Below the pieces are notes generated by a model, which did not search any database, was not told where the DNA came from, and saw only the letters and a list, made by a program, of their open reading frames with translations. A stretch of 64,000 nucleotides of DNA from Streptomyces candidus. Its GTDB lineage: Bacteria; Actinomycetota; Actinomycetes; Streptomycetales; Streptomycetaceae. Position numbers and translations under genes: made by a program. Location of the stretch: positions 1 through 64,000 of the forward strand of contig NZ_JACHEM010000007.1 of NCBI RefSeq assembly GCF_014207445.1, given 5' to 3'. This document shows positions 1-6,881 of the stretch, in pieces (positions within the stretch are counted from its first letter, which is position 1; every line of letters begins with the position of its first letter).

Positions 1-162
1 CCGCCGCCTCGGCCTGGCGACACGGATCGCAGTGGGGGATGCGGTGACGGGAGTGCGCCCTGTACCCGGCGGGGGTTCCGCACTGGCCGGTCCAGCCGGG
101 GAGAATCTGGGGAGGAAGTGCGACGTGGGGAGTCTGCGGGGAGGGCCAGAACCTAAAGTCCC

Positions 163-189
163 GTGAAGTTCAGTGAAGTGGCGGGAAGT
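163..189 (+). repeat. Three 7-bp direct repeats at a 10-bp period
   Basis: GTGAAGT occurs at 163-169 and 173-179, followed by the one-mismatch copy GGGAAGT at 183-189. The period is one helical turn, so all copies face the same side of the DNA, as in tandem sites of OmpR/PhoP-type response regulators and SARP proteins. The protein that binds is unknown, and no gene starts nearby on the plus strand until 562. Confidence 0.4.
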
Positions 190-480
190 TAAAAGAGGCT
201 GTTGGGCGGCCGATTCGCACGCCGCAGCGATCTCTCCGCAGCTCAGTCCGAACCCGTCGGACAGTACCAGTCGTACCACTCCACGGCATTGCCCACGGAG
301 GCCGCGAGCAACTGGCGGGCCGGGCGGCGGGCGGACGGGGAGTCGGTGGCGGAGTCGGTGGCGGGTGCGGGCGTCTCTGTCATGATCGGGACGATTGCCG
401 AGTTGCGGGCCGGGCACAAGAGCCGCAGGTGAAGGCTGCGTCAAACTCTGCGGGAGCCCCCGCGCCGCGCACCTGGCTGA

Positions 481-553
481 CGGTTGAGTCAGGACAACCG
501 AGCGCACGTGGAAGCGGACCGGTGTTGAGATCCGCTCAACGCGTGAGTACGGT
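481..553 (+). promoter_or_regulatory. Promoter with two inverted repeats before the XRE-TetR gene
   Basis: Two perfect inverted repeats are visible: CGGTTG-N8-CAACCG (481-500) and GTTGAG-N5-CTCAAC (524-540). A candidate -35 TTGAGA (525-530) lies inside the second repeat and is 17 nt from a candidate -10 TACGGT (548-553). Transcription would start at about 560, almost at the ATG at 562, so the message would be nearly leaderless, which fits the missing Shine-Dalgarno. A repressor on the second repeat would cover the -35, so autoregulation by the downstream regulator is the simplest reading. Confidence 0.5.
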
Positions 554-561
554 GACTGGCC

Positions 562-1464
562 ATGGATCACGAAGCGGCCGAGCCACGGTCCGGCAGCGCG
601 TCCGCCGTGGCCGACCGGGTGCGGCAGGTCATCGCGGCCGCCGGGGTCAGCCAGCGGGAGTTCGCCCGGCGGATCGTCATGGACCCCTCCAAGCTGTCCC
701 GCTCGCTGGGCGGCACCCGCCGCTTCACCGCCGCGGAACTGGCCCGCATCGCCGACACCGCGGGGGCCGACGCCGCCTGGCTGCTGGGGTCGACCCGTAC
801 CCCCGGGGGAGCGGGTCGGGGACGGCGCGTGCGCGTCGTATCCGCGGACGCCGTCCCCGACGGCGGACGGCCCCTTCAGATCGTGCGCGAGACCGTCCGG
901 CTGATCGCCGAGCACGGCTACCACGCCGTCCGCGTCGCCGACATCGCCGCGGCGTGTGCCACCAGCACCGCCACCATCCACTATCACTTCCCCGGCCGCG
1001 ACGACCTGCTCGAAGCAGCCGTGCGCCGGTGCATCGACGAGGACACCGCCCGCCGGGCCGCCCGCCTGTCCGGGGCACGGGACGCGGCCGACGAACTGCG
1101 CCGGCTCATCGAGCTCCAGACCCCCTACGGCGAGCAGCAGCGCCGCAGGTGGCGCGTCTGGCTCGACCTGTGGGCCGAGGCGGCACGGTCCACCGCCGTG
1201 GGACGCCTGCACGGCGAGTACTACCGGCAGTGGCGGGACACCGTCGCCGACGTCGTACGACGCGGAGTCGCGCAGGGCGTCTTCCGGCCCGACGCCGATC
1301 CGCGCGCCACCGCCCTCGGCCTGACCGCGCTCGTCGACGGGCTCGCCGCCCAGGTGCTGGCCGCCGCGCCGGACGCGCCCGCGCCGGGCTCCACCACCGC
1401 CGAGGACATGCACGCGGCCCTGCGCAGGTACGTGGCGGCGACCCTGGCCCGGCCCGCCTCCTGA
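562..1464 (+). CDS. Fused XRE-type and TetR-type transcriptional regulator
   Basis: This 300-aa protein carries two DNA-binding modules. Residues about 15-75 form an XRE/Cro helix-turn-helix (core VRQVIAAAGVSQREFARRI, then a second helix with SKLSRSLGG). Residues about 105-160 form a TetR-type helix-turn-helix (core VADIAAACATSTATIHYHF), followed by a helical ligand domain of normal TetR size with a BetI-like C-terminal half. Single-chain XRE+TetR proteins are uncommon; most TetR proteins are about 200 aa. The next gene begins 39 nt downstream on the same strand and is probably co-transcribed, so the regulator likely controls itself and that thioesterase. The ligand is unknown. An acyl-CoA or carnitine-type compound is a guess from the neighbour. 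Confidence 0.85.
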   Translation: MDHEAAEPRSGSASAVADRVRQVIAAAGVSQREFARRIVMDPSKLSRSLGGTRRFTAAELARIADTAGADAAWLLGSTRTPGGAGRGRRVRVVSADAVPDGGRPLQIVRETVRLIAEHGYHAVRVADIAAACATSTATIHYHFPGRDDLLEAAVRRCIDEDTARRAARLSGARDAADELRRLIELQTPYGEQQRRRWRVWLDLWAEAARSTAVGRLHGEYYRQWRDTVADVVRRGVAQGVFRPDADPRATALGLTALVDGLAAQVLAAAPDAPAPGSTTAEDMHAALRRYVAATLARPAS

Positions 1465-1503
1465 CGCTCCGTAACCCGCCGCCCCCCCACCGAGGAGATA
1501 CGC

Positions 1504-2121
1504 ATGTCCGTGAACCAGGACGTCGGCCCGGCCGACACCGCTGACGTCACCGATACCGCCGAGGTACCGGTGGTCGACTGCCTGCCGCTGGTCCACCACA
1601 CCGTCCGGCCCGAGTGGATCGACCACCACGGCCATATGAGCGAGGCCTTCGCCGTCCTCGTCTTCGGATACGCCACCGACGCCATGATGATCGAGACGGG
1701 TCTGCACGGGGGCTACCGCGAGTCCACCGGCTGCACCCTCCGCACGGTCGAGACGCACCTCCGGTACCTGAGCGACGTCCCCGAGGGTGCCCGGCTCGCC
1801 ATCCGCACCCGGATCCTGGGCGCCGCCGCGGAGAAGGTCCGCTACGCGCACGAGCTGTTCGTCCTCGACGGGGTCAGGAACGTGGAGGCGGTGGCCGGGC
1901 TTCACGGCGTCGAGGGCGCGGTGGAGGCATCCCCCGCGACCCTGCCGACCGAGGCCGAGCCGGCGGCCACCACCGAGGTACTCGCCGTCCACGTCGACCG
2001 GCAGGCGGGAAGCGCCACCCCGTTCCCCGAGGCCGTCAGGCAGCGGCTGGAATCCCTCACCGAGGACGCCCCGTGCTGGGCGGGCCGCTCCATCGCCGCG
2101 GTCGCGGACCCGCGCGCTTGA
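1504..2121 (+). CDS. Hotdog-fold thioesterase, betainyl-CoA thioesterase-like
   Basis: The 205-aa protein has a single 4HBT-like hotdog domain at about residues 20-150, with the segment EWIDHHGHMSEAFAVLVFGYA typical of the thioesterase part of carnitine 3-dehydrogenase fusions and of stand-alone betainyl-CoA thioesterases. Such enzymes hydrolyse a small acyl-CoA to free acid and CoA in the cytoplasm. In carnitine catabolism the gene usually sits beside carnitine dehydrogenase and a beta-keto acid cleavage enzyme. Neither is present here, so the substrate is uncertain. A good Shine-Dalgarno (GAGGAG) precedes the ATG. It follows the XRE-TetR gene and its stop codon lies inside a GC-rich hairpin. 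Confidence 0.75.
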   Translation: MSVNQDVGPADTADVTDTAEVPVVDCLPLVHHTVRPEWIDHHGHMSEAFAVLVFGYATDAMMIETGLHGGYRESTGCTLRTVETHLRYLSDVPEGARLAIRTRILGAAAEKVRYAHELFVLDGVRNVEAVAGLHGVEGAVEASPATLPTEAEPAATTEVLAVHVDRQAGSATPFPEAVRQRLESLTEDAPCWAGRSIAAVADPRA

Positions 2122-2136
2122 GCGCCACCGCGCGGG
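2109..2136. terminator. Hairpin over the thioesterase stop codon
   Basis: CCCGCGCG (2109-2116) pairs perfectly with CGCGCGGG (2129-2136) around a 12-nt loop that contains the TGA stop. It lies between convergent genes and could terminate from both sides. There is no T-tract, as is common in Streptomyces. Confidence 0.45.
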
Positions 2137-2145
2137 CCGCCCTGA

Positions 2146-2517
2146 TCAGCAGCGGCTGGGCCCGTCCGGCGCCAGGTACATGAGGGTGTTCGCCGCGCTG
2201 CCGGGAACCGACAGCCAGAGCAGCTTCCAGCGCGGCTGCCAGCGTACGAGGCCCTGATGTGCGCGGAGTTTCGTGCGCAACTGGTCCGGGCGGTGGTACC
2301 AGGCGCGGAAGCGGTGCCCGAGCCGGCCGTCGACCTCGTACAGGGTGATCCAGCCGTCGTCCCGCACATCGGCCGCCGACAGCAGCAGCTCGTGCAGTTC
2401 GCCGGGCTCCTCGCAGCACTTGCGGGCCTGGATCCAGTGCACGTGGTGGCCGGGCGAGTACCTGCGGCACGGGCCCTGCGGAACGGGCGCGGGGCCGGGA
2501 AGGGGGGTGGATTCCAT
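2146..2517 (-). CDS. Conserved hypothetical protein, 123 aa
   Basis: I do not recognise a named family. The protein is rich in Trp and His, has a paired Cys in ARKCCEE near residue 34 and another Cys at the C-terminus, and shows no signal peptide or membrane segment. Codon use is typical for the genome. A GGAGG lies about 11 nt before the ATG. It is convergent with the thioesterase gene, and about 190 nt separate its start from the next minus-strand gene upstream. Confidence 0.6.
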   Translation of the reverse strand: MESTPLPGPAPVPQGPCRRYSPGHHVHWIQARKCCEEPGELHELLLSAADVRDDGWITLYEVDGRLGHRFRAWYHRPDQLRTKLRAHQGLVRWQPRWKLLWLSVPGSAANTLMYLAPDGPSRC

Positions 2518-2708
2518 GGCGCGGTGATGCCTCCGCCTGTCATGGACCCCGGCGCCGCAGCCCCGGTGATCCGCCGTTCCCCGTGCACAGCGCGACGGGG
2601 CGGGTCGTCACCCGGGGCACCCGCAGCGGGCGGGATGCCGTCCAGCGAGCCGGGGCTTGACGCTGGAACTCGTGACCCGCGAAAACCGTAACAGAGGGAA
2701 CGCGCAGG

Positions 2709-3134
2709 TCAGGCAGGTGCCGTAAGGCCGTCCGACCAGACGGGCGCCGTTCCCGCCAGGCGGCAGACCATCAGGTAGAGGGGGATCGGCGGGGTGTACG
2801 GGGCCGGGCCCTGCGGCGTGTGGACGAGGCGGGGCCGGGTGGCGGGGACGCGCGCCTCCGCCGCGTACTGCGCGGGTTCCGGCCAGGGCAGCCCGAGGTC
2901 GGAACCGGAGGGAACGATCCACCACCAGAGGTCCCCGTCGGCGAACACACAGCCGGGACGGGACAGTTGGTCCAGCAGCCGCTGCCCGTAGTGGGCGGGC
3001 AGACCCACGGCGTCGCAGCCGAGGGGGGTGTGGTCGAGGGCGGGCGGCAGCAGCAGCCGGGACGGGCCGCCCGCACCGGTACCGGCACCCGTGCGGCGCA
3101 TCCGGGTCAGCCGGTCGGCGAGACGATGGCTCAT
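2709..3134 (-). CDS. Unknown protein translationally coupled to an RsbW-like kinase
   Basis: This 141-aa protein has no recognised domain. It is Pro/Leu-rich with a Trp cluster (DLWWWIVPSGSDLGLPWPEP) and no signal peptide. Its ATG overlaps the TGA of the upstream RsbW-like gene in an ATGA, so the two are almost certainly translated together. Genes coupled to RsbW-like ATPases in Streptomyces are often small Streptomyces-specific proteins of unknown role; a partner or modulator function is an inference only. A longer frame extends upstream, but the coupled start is preferred because the upstream codons belong to the kinase gene. Confidence 0.65.
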   Translation of the reverse strand: MSHRLADRLTRMRRTGAGTGAGGPSRLLLPPALDHTPLGCDAVGLPAHYGQRLLDQLSRPGCVFADGDLWWWIVPSGSDLGLPWPEPAQYAAEARVPATRPRLVHTPQGPAPYTPPIPLYLMVCRLAGTAPVWSDGLTAPA

Positions 3135-3649
3135 CGCAGCCCGCTGCCGGACATGTCGGCTTCGCCCCGGGGGGAGCAGCCGTGGGTGAGTTCCGCCCAC
3201 ACGGTACGGCCGCCGTCCGGTCCGGGACCCTCGTGCTCCTGCGAGCCCCACGTGTCGCACACCGCGTCGACGAGCAGCAGCCCGCGCCCGTGCTCGCTCG
3301 CGGTCGACTCGCTCGCGGCCCGCGCCGAACGGTCCAAGTGCGGGCCGTCCGGGCACGCACCCTCGTCCTGGACGGAGATCCGCAGCCGACCGTCGCTGTC
3401 GGTGAGTTCACAGCGGAACCGCTCGCTGGCCGTGTGGATCACCGCATTGGTGACCAGTTCCGAGACGATCAGGGCCGCCGTGTCGCCCAGCTGTCCGAAC
3501 AGGCCCCAGTAGGCCAGCCGGTCGGTCGTGAGATGCCGTGCGCGTACGACGGACTCCGGACATGCGGGCAGGGCGAAACCGTACCGTCGGACACGAGCCC
3601 CGTGATGCGGGCCCATGACCTGGGGAAAGAGCGTGGAGCCAGGTACCAC
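3131..3649 (-). CDS. RsbW-like ATP-binding regulatory protein (HATPase_c_2)
   Basis: The 172-aa protein has a GHKL-type ATPase fold. The N box is VSELVTNAVIHT at about residues 62-73, the G1 region is VQDEGACPDGPH near residue 94, and the G2 region is EHGRGLLLVDAVCDTWG near residue 118. This is the layout of anti-sigma-factor serine kinases of the RsbW/SpoIIAB type, of which Streptomyces has dozens. They phosphorylate STAS anti-anti-sigma proteins or bind sigma factors. The GTG start has GAGGA 7 nt upstream. No sigma factor or STAS gene is adjacent, so the target is unknown. It is transcribed divergently from the XRE/DUF5753 gene and coupled to the next gene by an ATGA overlap. Confidence 0.85.
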   Translation of the reverse strand: MVPGSTLFPQVMGPHHGARVRRYGFALPACPESVVRARHLTTDRLAYWGLFGQLGDTAALIVSELVTNAVIHTASERFRCELTDSDGRLRISVQDEGACPDGPHLDRSARAASESTASEHGRGLLLVDAVCDTWGSQEHEGPGPDGGRTVWAELTHGCSPRGEADMSGSGLR

Positions 3650-3768
3650 GACCGCATCCTCACCATGGGGGGCGACCGCCGCACCCCGCCTCCCCCGGTG
3701 CGGTGCGCGGCAGCCGCATGAACCAGTTCACGCTGCAACTCTCCCTCTGTCCTCGTCACTTGGCAAGA

Positions 3769-3793
3769 GGCACTCTGAAAATTTCAGAGTGCC
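3769..3793. promoter_or_regulatory. Perfect 25-bp palindrome between divergent regulators
   Basis: The 12-nt arm GGCACTCTGAAA (3769-3780) is followed by a single A (3781) and then by its exact reverse complement (3782-3793). It is the most AT-rich spot of the intergenic region and lies about 95 nt before the XRE/DUF5753 start and 120 nt before the RsbW-like start. The form fits a dimeric helix-turn-helix operator, most simply for the adjacent XRE protein. As RNA it could also form a strong hairpin. Confidence 0.65.
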
Positions 3794-3887
3794 ATTTCGG
3801 AGATCGAGAACGCGTGGCACACTGCATCGCAACAGCACGTAGAGCACAACGCCGAATCAGTCACGGTCAGTTACGGGGAGGCTTTCG

Positions 3888-4748
3888 ATGAGTGAACCGC
3901 GGTCGGCCCCGACCGTCGGACAGGTCGTGCTCGGCAAGCGGCTCCAGGACCTGCGCGAGCGCGCGGGCATGACGCGCGACCAGGCGGCCAAGGTGCTGCA
4001 CGTCGCACCTGCGACCGTCCGCCGGATGGAGACCGCCGAGGTCACCCTCAAGATTCCCTACGTACAGCTGCTGCTCAAGGCGTACGGAAGCAGCGACGAG
4101 GACTGCGACGCCTTCGTCGAGCTGACCCAGGAGGCCAACCGGCCCGGCTGGTGGCAGCGCTTCCACTCGATCCTGCCCGACTGGTTCAGCATGTACGTGA
4201 GCCTGGAGGGCGCCGCCTCCCTCGTCAGGTCGTACGACCCGCACTTCGTGCCGGGACTGCTCCAGACCGAGGACTACGCCCGCGCGGTCATGCGCACCGG
4301 CGCCATCGGCCAGACCCGTCCCAAGGACGTGGAACGGCACGTCGCCCTGCGTATGGAACGCCAGGCGCTGCTCACCGGGCCGAACGCCCCGACCCTCTGG
4401 GCGATCATGGACGAGACGGCGCTGCGCCGCCCGGCGGGCGGCCCGGACGTGATGCGCGCCCAGCTGGACCGGCTCCTGGAGGTGGCCGACCTGCCCCACG
4501 TCACCCTCCAGCTCGCGGAGTTCGCCGCGGGGCCGCACCCGGGTACGTACGGGCCCTTCGTCCTGTTCCGGTTCGCCGTGCCGGAACTGCCCGACATGGT
4601 CTACAGCGAGTACCTGACGGGCGCCGTGTACCTCGACGCGCGCCTCGAAGTGGCGACCCACCTCGAAGTCATGGACCGCATGGCGGCGCAGGCCGCCACC
4701 GCACCACGCACCAAGGAGATCCTCGCGGATTTCCGCAAGGAGCTCTGA
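3888..4748 (+). CDS. XRE-family regulator with DUF5753 ligand domain
   Basis: The 286-aa protein has an XRE helix-turn-helix at residues about 15-70 (LRERAGMTRDQAAKVLHVAP, then TVRRME) and a DUF5753 domain from about residue 95 on, with the family signatures VRSYDPHFVPGLLQTEDYAR and LQLAEFAAGPHPG. These proteins are abundant in Streptomyces, usually pair with a small DUF397 protein (the WhiJ/BldB-type arrangement), and are linked to developmental and antibiotic control. Here the DUF397 gene follows after 8 nt. GGGAGG precedes the ATG. The upstream palindrome at 3769-3793 is its likely operator. Confidence 0.9.
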   Translation: MSEPRSAPTVGQVVLGKRLQDLRERAGMTRDQAAKVLHVAPATVRRMETAEVTLKIPYVQLLLKAYGSSDEDCDAFVELTQEANRPGWWQRFHSILPDWFSMYVSLEGAASLVRSYDPHFVPGLLQTEDYARAVMRTGAIGQTRPKDVERHVALRMERQALLTGPNAPTLWAIMDETALRRPAGGPDVMRAQLDRLLEVADLPHVTLQLAEFAAGPHPGTYGPFVLFRFAVPELPDMVYSEYLTGAVYLDARLEVATHLEVMDRMAAQAATAPRTKEILADFRKEL

Positions 4749-4756
4749 ACCCCACA

Positions 4757-5086
4757 ATGTCCCGCACCCCCCGTGCCGGCCGCGGCGTCGACCGTCCGGC
4801 CGACCGCTCCGCCGACCGCCGCTCCGATCGGCGCGCGGACCACCGGCCGGGCCACCGCATCTACAACGGCATGCCCGCGGGCGACCTGCCCGCCGAGGGC
4901 TGGTCCAAGCCCTGGAGCGGCGGCAACGGCGGCAACTGCGTCGAGACCATGAAGCTCGCCGACGGCCGGGTCGCCATACGCCAGTCGGCCGACCCCGAAG
5001 GGCCCGCGCTCATCTACACCCCCGGGGAGATCGCCGCCTTCATCCAGGGGGCGAAGTCCGGCAAGGCGGACTTCCTCCTCACCTGA
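4757..5086 (+). CDS. DUF397 domain protein, partner of the XRE/DUF5753 regulator
   Basis: The 109-aa protein has an Arg/Asp-rich low-complexity N-terminus (residues about 5-35, RSDRRADHRPGHR) and a C-terminal DUF397 domain (WSKPWSGGNGGNCVETMKLA, RVAIRQSADPEGPALIYTP, then the AAFIQGAKSGKADFLL tail). DUF397 proteins partner XRE/DUF5753 regulators; some pairs behave like antitoxin and toxin or as repressor and modulator. The N-terminal extension is longer than in most DUF397 proteins, which are about 60-80 aa; a shorter start at M39 (position 4871) would give a typical length. The gap to the XRE gene is 8 nt, so the pair is one operon. Confidence 0.8.
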   Translation: MSRTPRAGRGVDRPADRSADRRSDRRADHRPGHRIYNGMPAGDLPAEGWSKPWSGGNGGNCVETMKLADGRVAIRQSADPEGPALIYTPGEIAAFIQGAKSGKADFLLT

Positions 5087-5152
5087 TGAGTCACCGCCCG
5101 ATGCCCCGCACATCCGCTTCGACCTGTGCCACGTGACCCCGAGGAGAGCCCC

Positions 5153-5977
5153 ATGACCGGGCAGGACCGCACCACCGGCAGCTCCGCACCCGTCGTGATC
5201 GACACCAGCAAGCCGCACCCGGCCCGGATGTACGACTGGTTCCTCGGCGGGAAGGACAACTATCCGGTCGACGAGGAGATGGCCCAGCAGCTCCTGCAAC
5301 TCGACCCACGCGGACGGGACATGGCCCGCGTCAACCGTGCGGTGATGCACCGGGCCACCCGCTGGCTCGCCGAGAACGGCGTGCGCCAGTTCCTCGACAT
5401 CGGAACCGGGATACCCACCGAACCCAACCTCCACCAGGTCGCCCAGGGCATCGCCCCCGACGCCCGCATCGTCTACTGCGACAACGACCCCATCGTGCTC
5501 GCGCACGCGGAAGCCCTGCTGCGCAGCACCCCGCAGGGCGCCACGGAGTACATCCAGGCCGACGCCCGCGAACCCGCGGCGATCCTCGAACACGCGGGAA
5601 AGACTCTCGACTTCGAGCGCCCCCTCGCACTCTCGCTGGTCGCGCTGCTGCACTTCATCGGTGACGAGGAGGGTGCGTACGACATCGTGCGCAGTCTCAT
5701 GGACCGCCTGGCAAGCGGCAGTTACCTCGTCCTGACGCACGTCGCCCGCGACTTCGACCCGGAGGGCGCGGACAAGGCCGCCGCGATGTACAAGGCGCGC
5801 GGCCTGACCCTCCAGCCGCGCACGCGCGAACAGGTCGCCCGCTTCTTCGACGGCTACGAACTGGTCGAGCCCGGAGTGTCCCTGTCCGCCGAGTGGCGAC
5901 CTGAACTGGGCGAGCCCGTCCCGGTCACGGGCGACGACCCGATCCCGGGCTGGGTGGGCGTGGCCCGCAAGGCCTGA
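5153..5977 (+). CDS. SAM-dependent methyltransferase of the Methyltransf_19 (DUF574) family
   Basis: The 274-aa protein starts at the ATG preceded by GAGGAGA. The SAM-binding motif I is FLDIGTGIPTEPNLHQVAQ near residue 80, after the family signature PARMYDWFLGGKDNYPVDEE near residue 25; IVYCDNDPIV is motif II and LSLVALLHFIGDEEGA motif IV. The family is expanded in Streptomyces, very often beside XRE/DUF5753-DUF397 pairs, as here. The substrate is unknown for almost all members. Its position 66 nt after the DUF397 gene suggests a three-gene cassette. Confidence 0.85.
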   Translation: MTGQDRTTGSSAPVVIDTSKPHPARMYDWFLGGKDNYPVDEEMAQQLLQLDPRGRDMARVNRAVMHRATRWLAENGVRQFLDIGTGIPTEPNLHQVAQGIAPDARIVYCDNDPIVLAHAEALLRSTPQGATEYIQADAREPAAILEHAGKTLDFERPLALSLVALLHFIGDEEGAYDIVRSLMDRLASGSYLVLTHVARDFDPEGADKAAAMYKARGLTLQPRTREQVARFFDGYELVEPGVSLSAEWRPELGEPVPVTGDDPIPGWVGVARKA

Positions 5978-6022
5978 TCGGTTGACGGGGCGGCGCGAAC
6001 GGTCCCCCGACGCCGAGAAAGA

Positions 6023-6056
6023 GTGTGGCGCGAGCGCGAACCGACCCGCGCCACAC
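6023..6056. terminator. Bidirectional hairpin between convergent genes
   Basis: GTGTGGCGCG (6023-6032) pairs perfectly with CGCGCCACAC (6047-6056) around a 14-nt loop, in the 94-nt gap between the methyltransferase and the VWA operon. On the minus strand a pyrimidine-rich TCTTTCTC follows the stem, so it should terminate the minus-strand operon best. Confidence 0.65.
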
Positions 6057-6071
6057 GGTATTGCGTCGACG

Positions 6072-6881
6072 TCAGGCCGATGGCGACATCCGTGAGGGGC
6101 GGCCCGCGCCCCGCGTCAGCGCATACCCCGCCAGGCCCGCCAGCGCGGCCAGCGCCGCGCCCGCCGCCGTCCAGATCCACCGGGACGACCAGGTGCCGGA
6201 CGTCCAGCCGTCCTCCGGCGCCGCGGCGGCCACCGCCTGCTTCGGCTGCTTCACGTCCTCCGCGGTGCTCGCCCCCGGCACCAGCGGCGCGGTCAGCGAC
6301 CCGTCGACCGCCCGTGACCCGCCCGCGTCCGCCACATCCGCCCGCACCTCGGTACGCGCCGGGAGCCCGAGGTCGTCATCGGCCAACCCGGTCACCGTCA
6401 GCCGTACGTAGTACGAGCCGGGCAACGGATCGTTGGACGACTGCTCCGCCCAGGCCCGCACCGTACGCAGGTGACACGCCAGCTCCACCGACTCCGTGTC
6501 CTTCTGCGCGGTCGCCGTCGACGCGCCGAACGTGCACGCCTGCCGCCTTCTCAGACCGTCGTACACGTCCAGTTGCCAGGTCTGTGCCCCGTGGCGCTGA
6601 GCGGCCGGGGGCAGCGCCACCCTCGCCCGTACGGTCGCGTTCTGGCCCGCGTCGGCCGGGAACACCCAGTACAGGTAGTCGCCGGTGGACGCGCCCGCCG
6701 TGGCGAGCTGACCGGGCCGGACCGCGGCGGCCGTACGGAAGGACGTACCGGCTTCCGTGGGTGCCGTGGCGTCCGTGCTCGGCGGCGGGGACGGGGTCTC
6801 GTCCGCGACCGCCGCCGGAGCGCCGCCCGCGAGAACCGCTCCCGCGAGCAGGGCTGCCGTCAACACACATGTCGTACGCAT
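6072..6881 (-). CDS. Secreted, C-terminally anchored partner of the VWA protein
   Basis: The 269-aa protein has a Sec signal peptide (MRTTCVLTAALLAGAVLAGG, cleavage near AVADE), a Ser/Thr/Pro-rich linker, an extracytoplasmic domain of beta character (TGDYLYWVFPADAGQ; GSYYVRLTVTGL), and one C-terminal membrane helix (WIWTAAGAALAALAGLAGYA) with a short Arg-rich tail. The domain resembles the pre-peptidase-like region in the upstream VWA protein. The ATG overlaps the stop of that gene as ATGA, so they are coupled. I cannot name a family. A surface complex with the VWA protein is likely by context. Confidence 0.75.
   Translation of the reverse strand: MRTTCVLTAALLAGAVLAGGAPAAVADETPSPPPSTDATAPTEAGTSFRTAAAVRPGQLATAGASTGDYLYWVFPADAGQNATVRARVALPPAAQRHGAQTWQLDVYDGLRRRQACTFGASTATAQKDTESVELACHLRTVRAWAEQSSNDPLPGSYYVRLTVTGLADDDLGLPARTEVRADVADAGGSRAVDGSLTAPLVPGASTAEDVKQPKQAVAAAAPEDGWTSGTWSSRWIWTAAGAALAALAGLAGYALTRGAGRPSRMSPSA

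Larger units (their letters stand above)
1..561. other. Left-edge region without a supported gene
   Basis: No reading frame here shows the strong third-position GC bias of the neighbouring genes, so I call no gene. The segment holds a short direct-repeat array near 163-189, a 12-bp tandem duplication (GGAGTCGGTGGC, 339-362), and two inverted repeats with a promoter just before the first gene; the array and the promoter/repeat group are listed separately. A frame open from the left edge to about 166 could be the tail of an upstream gene, but its codon use does not look like Streptomyces coding sequence. Confidence 0.5.

Noticed and set aside
429..1544. A plus-strand frame of 371 codons overlapping the XRE-TetR gene
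   Set aside because: Its product is Arg/Pro-rich nonsense, while the 562-1464 frame encodes two recognisable helix-turn-helix domains.
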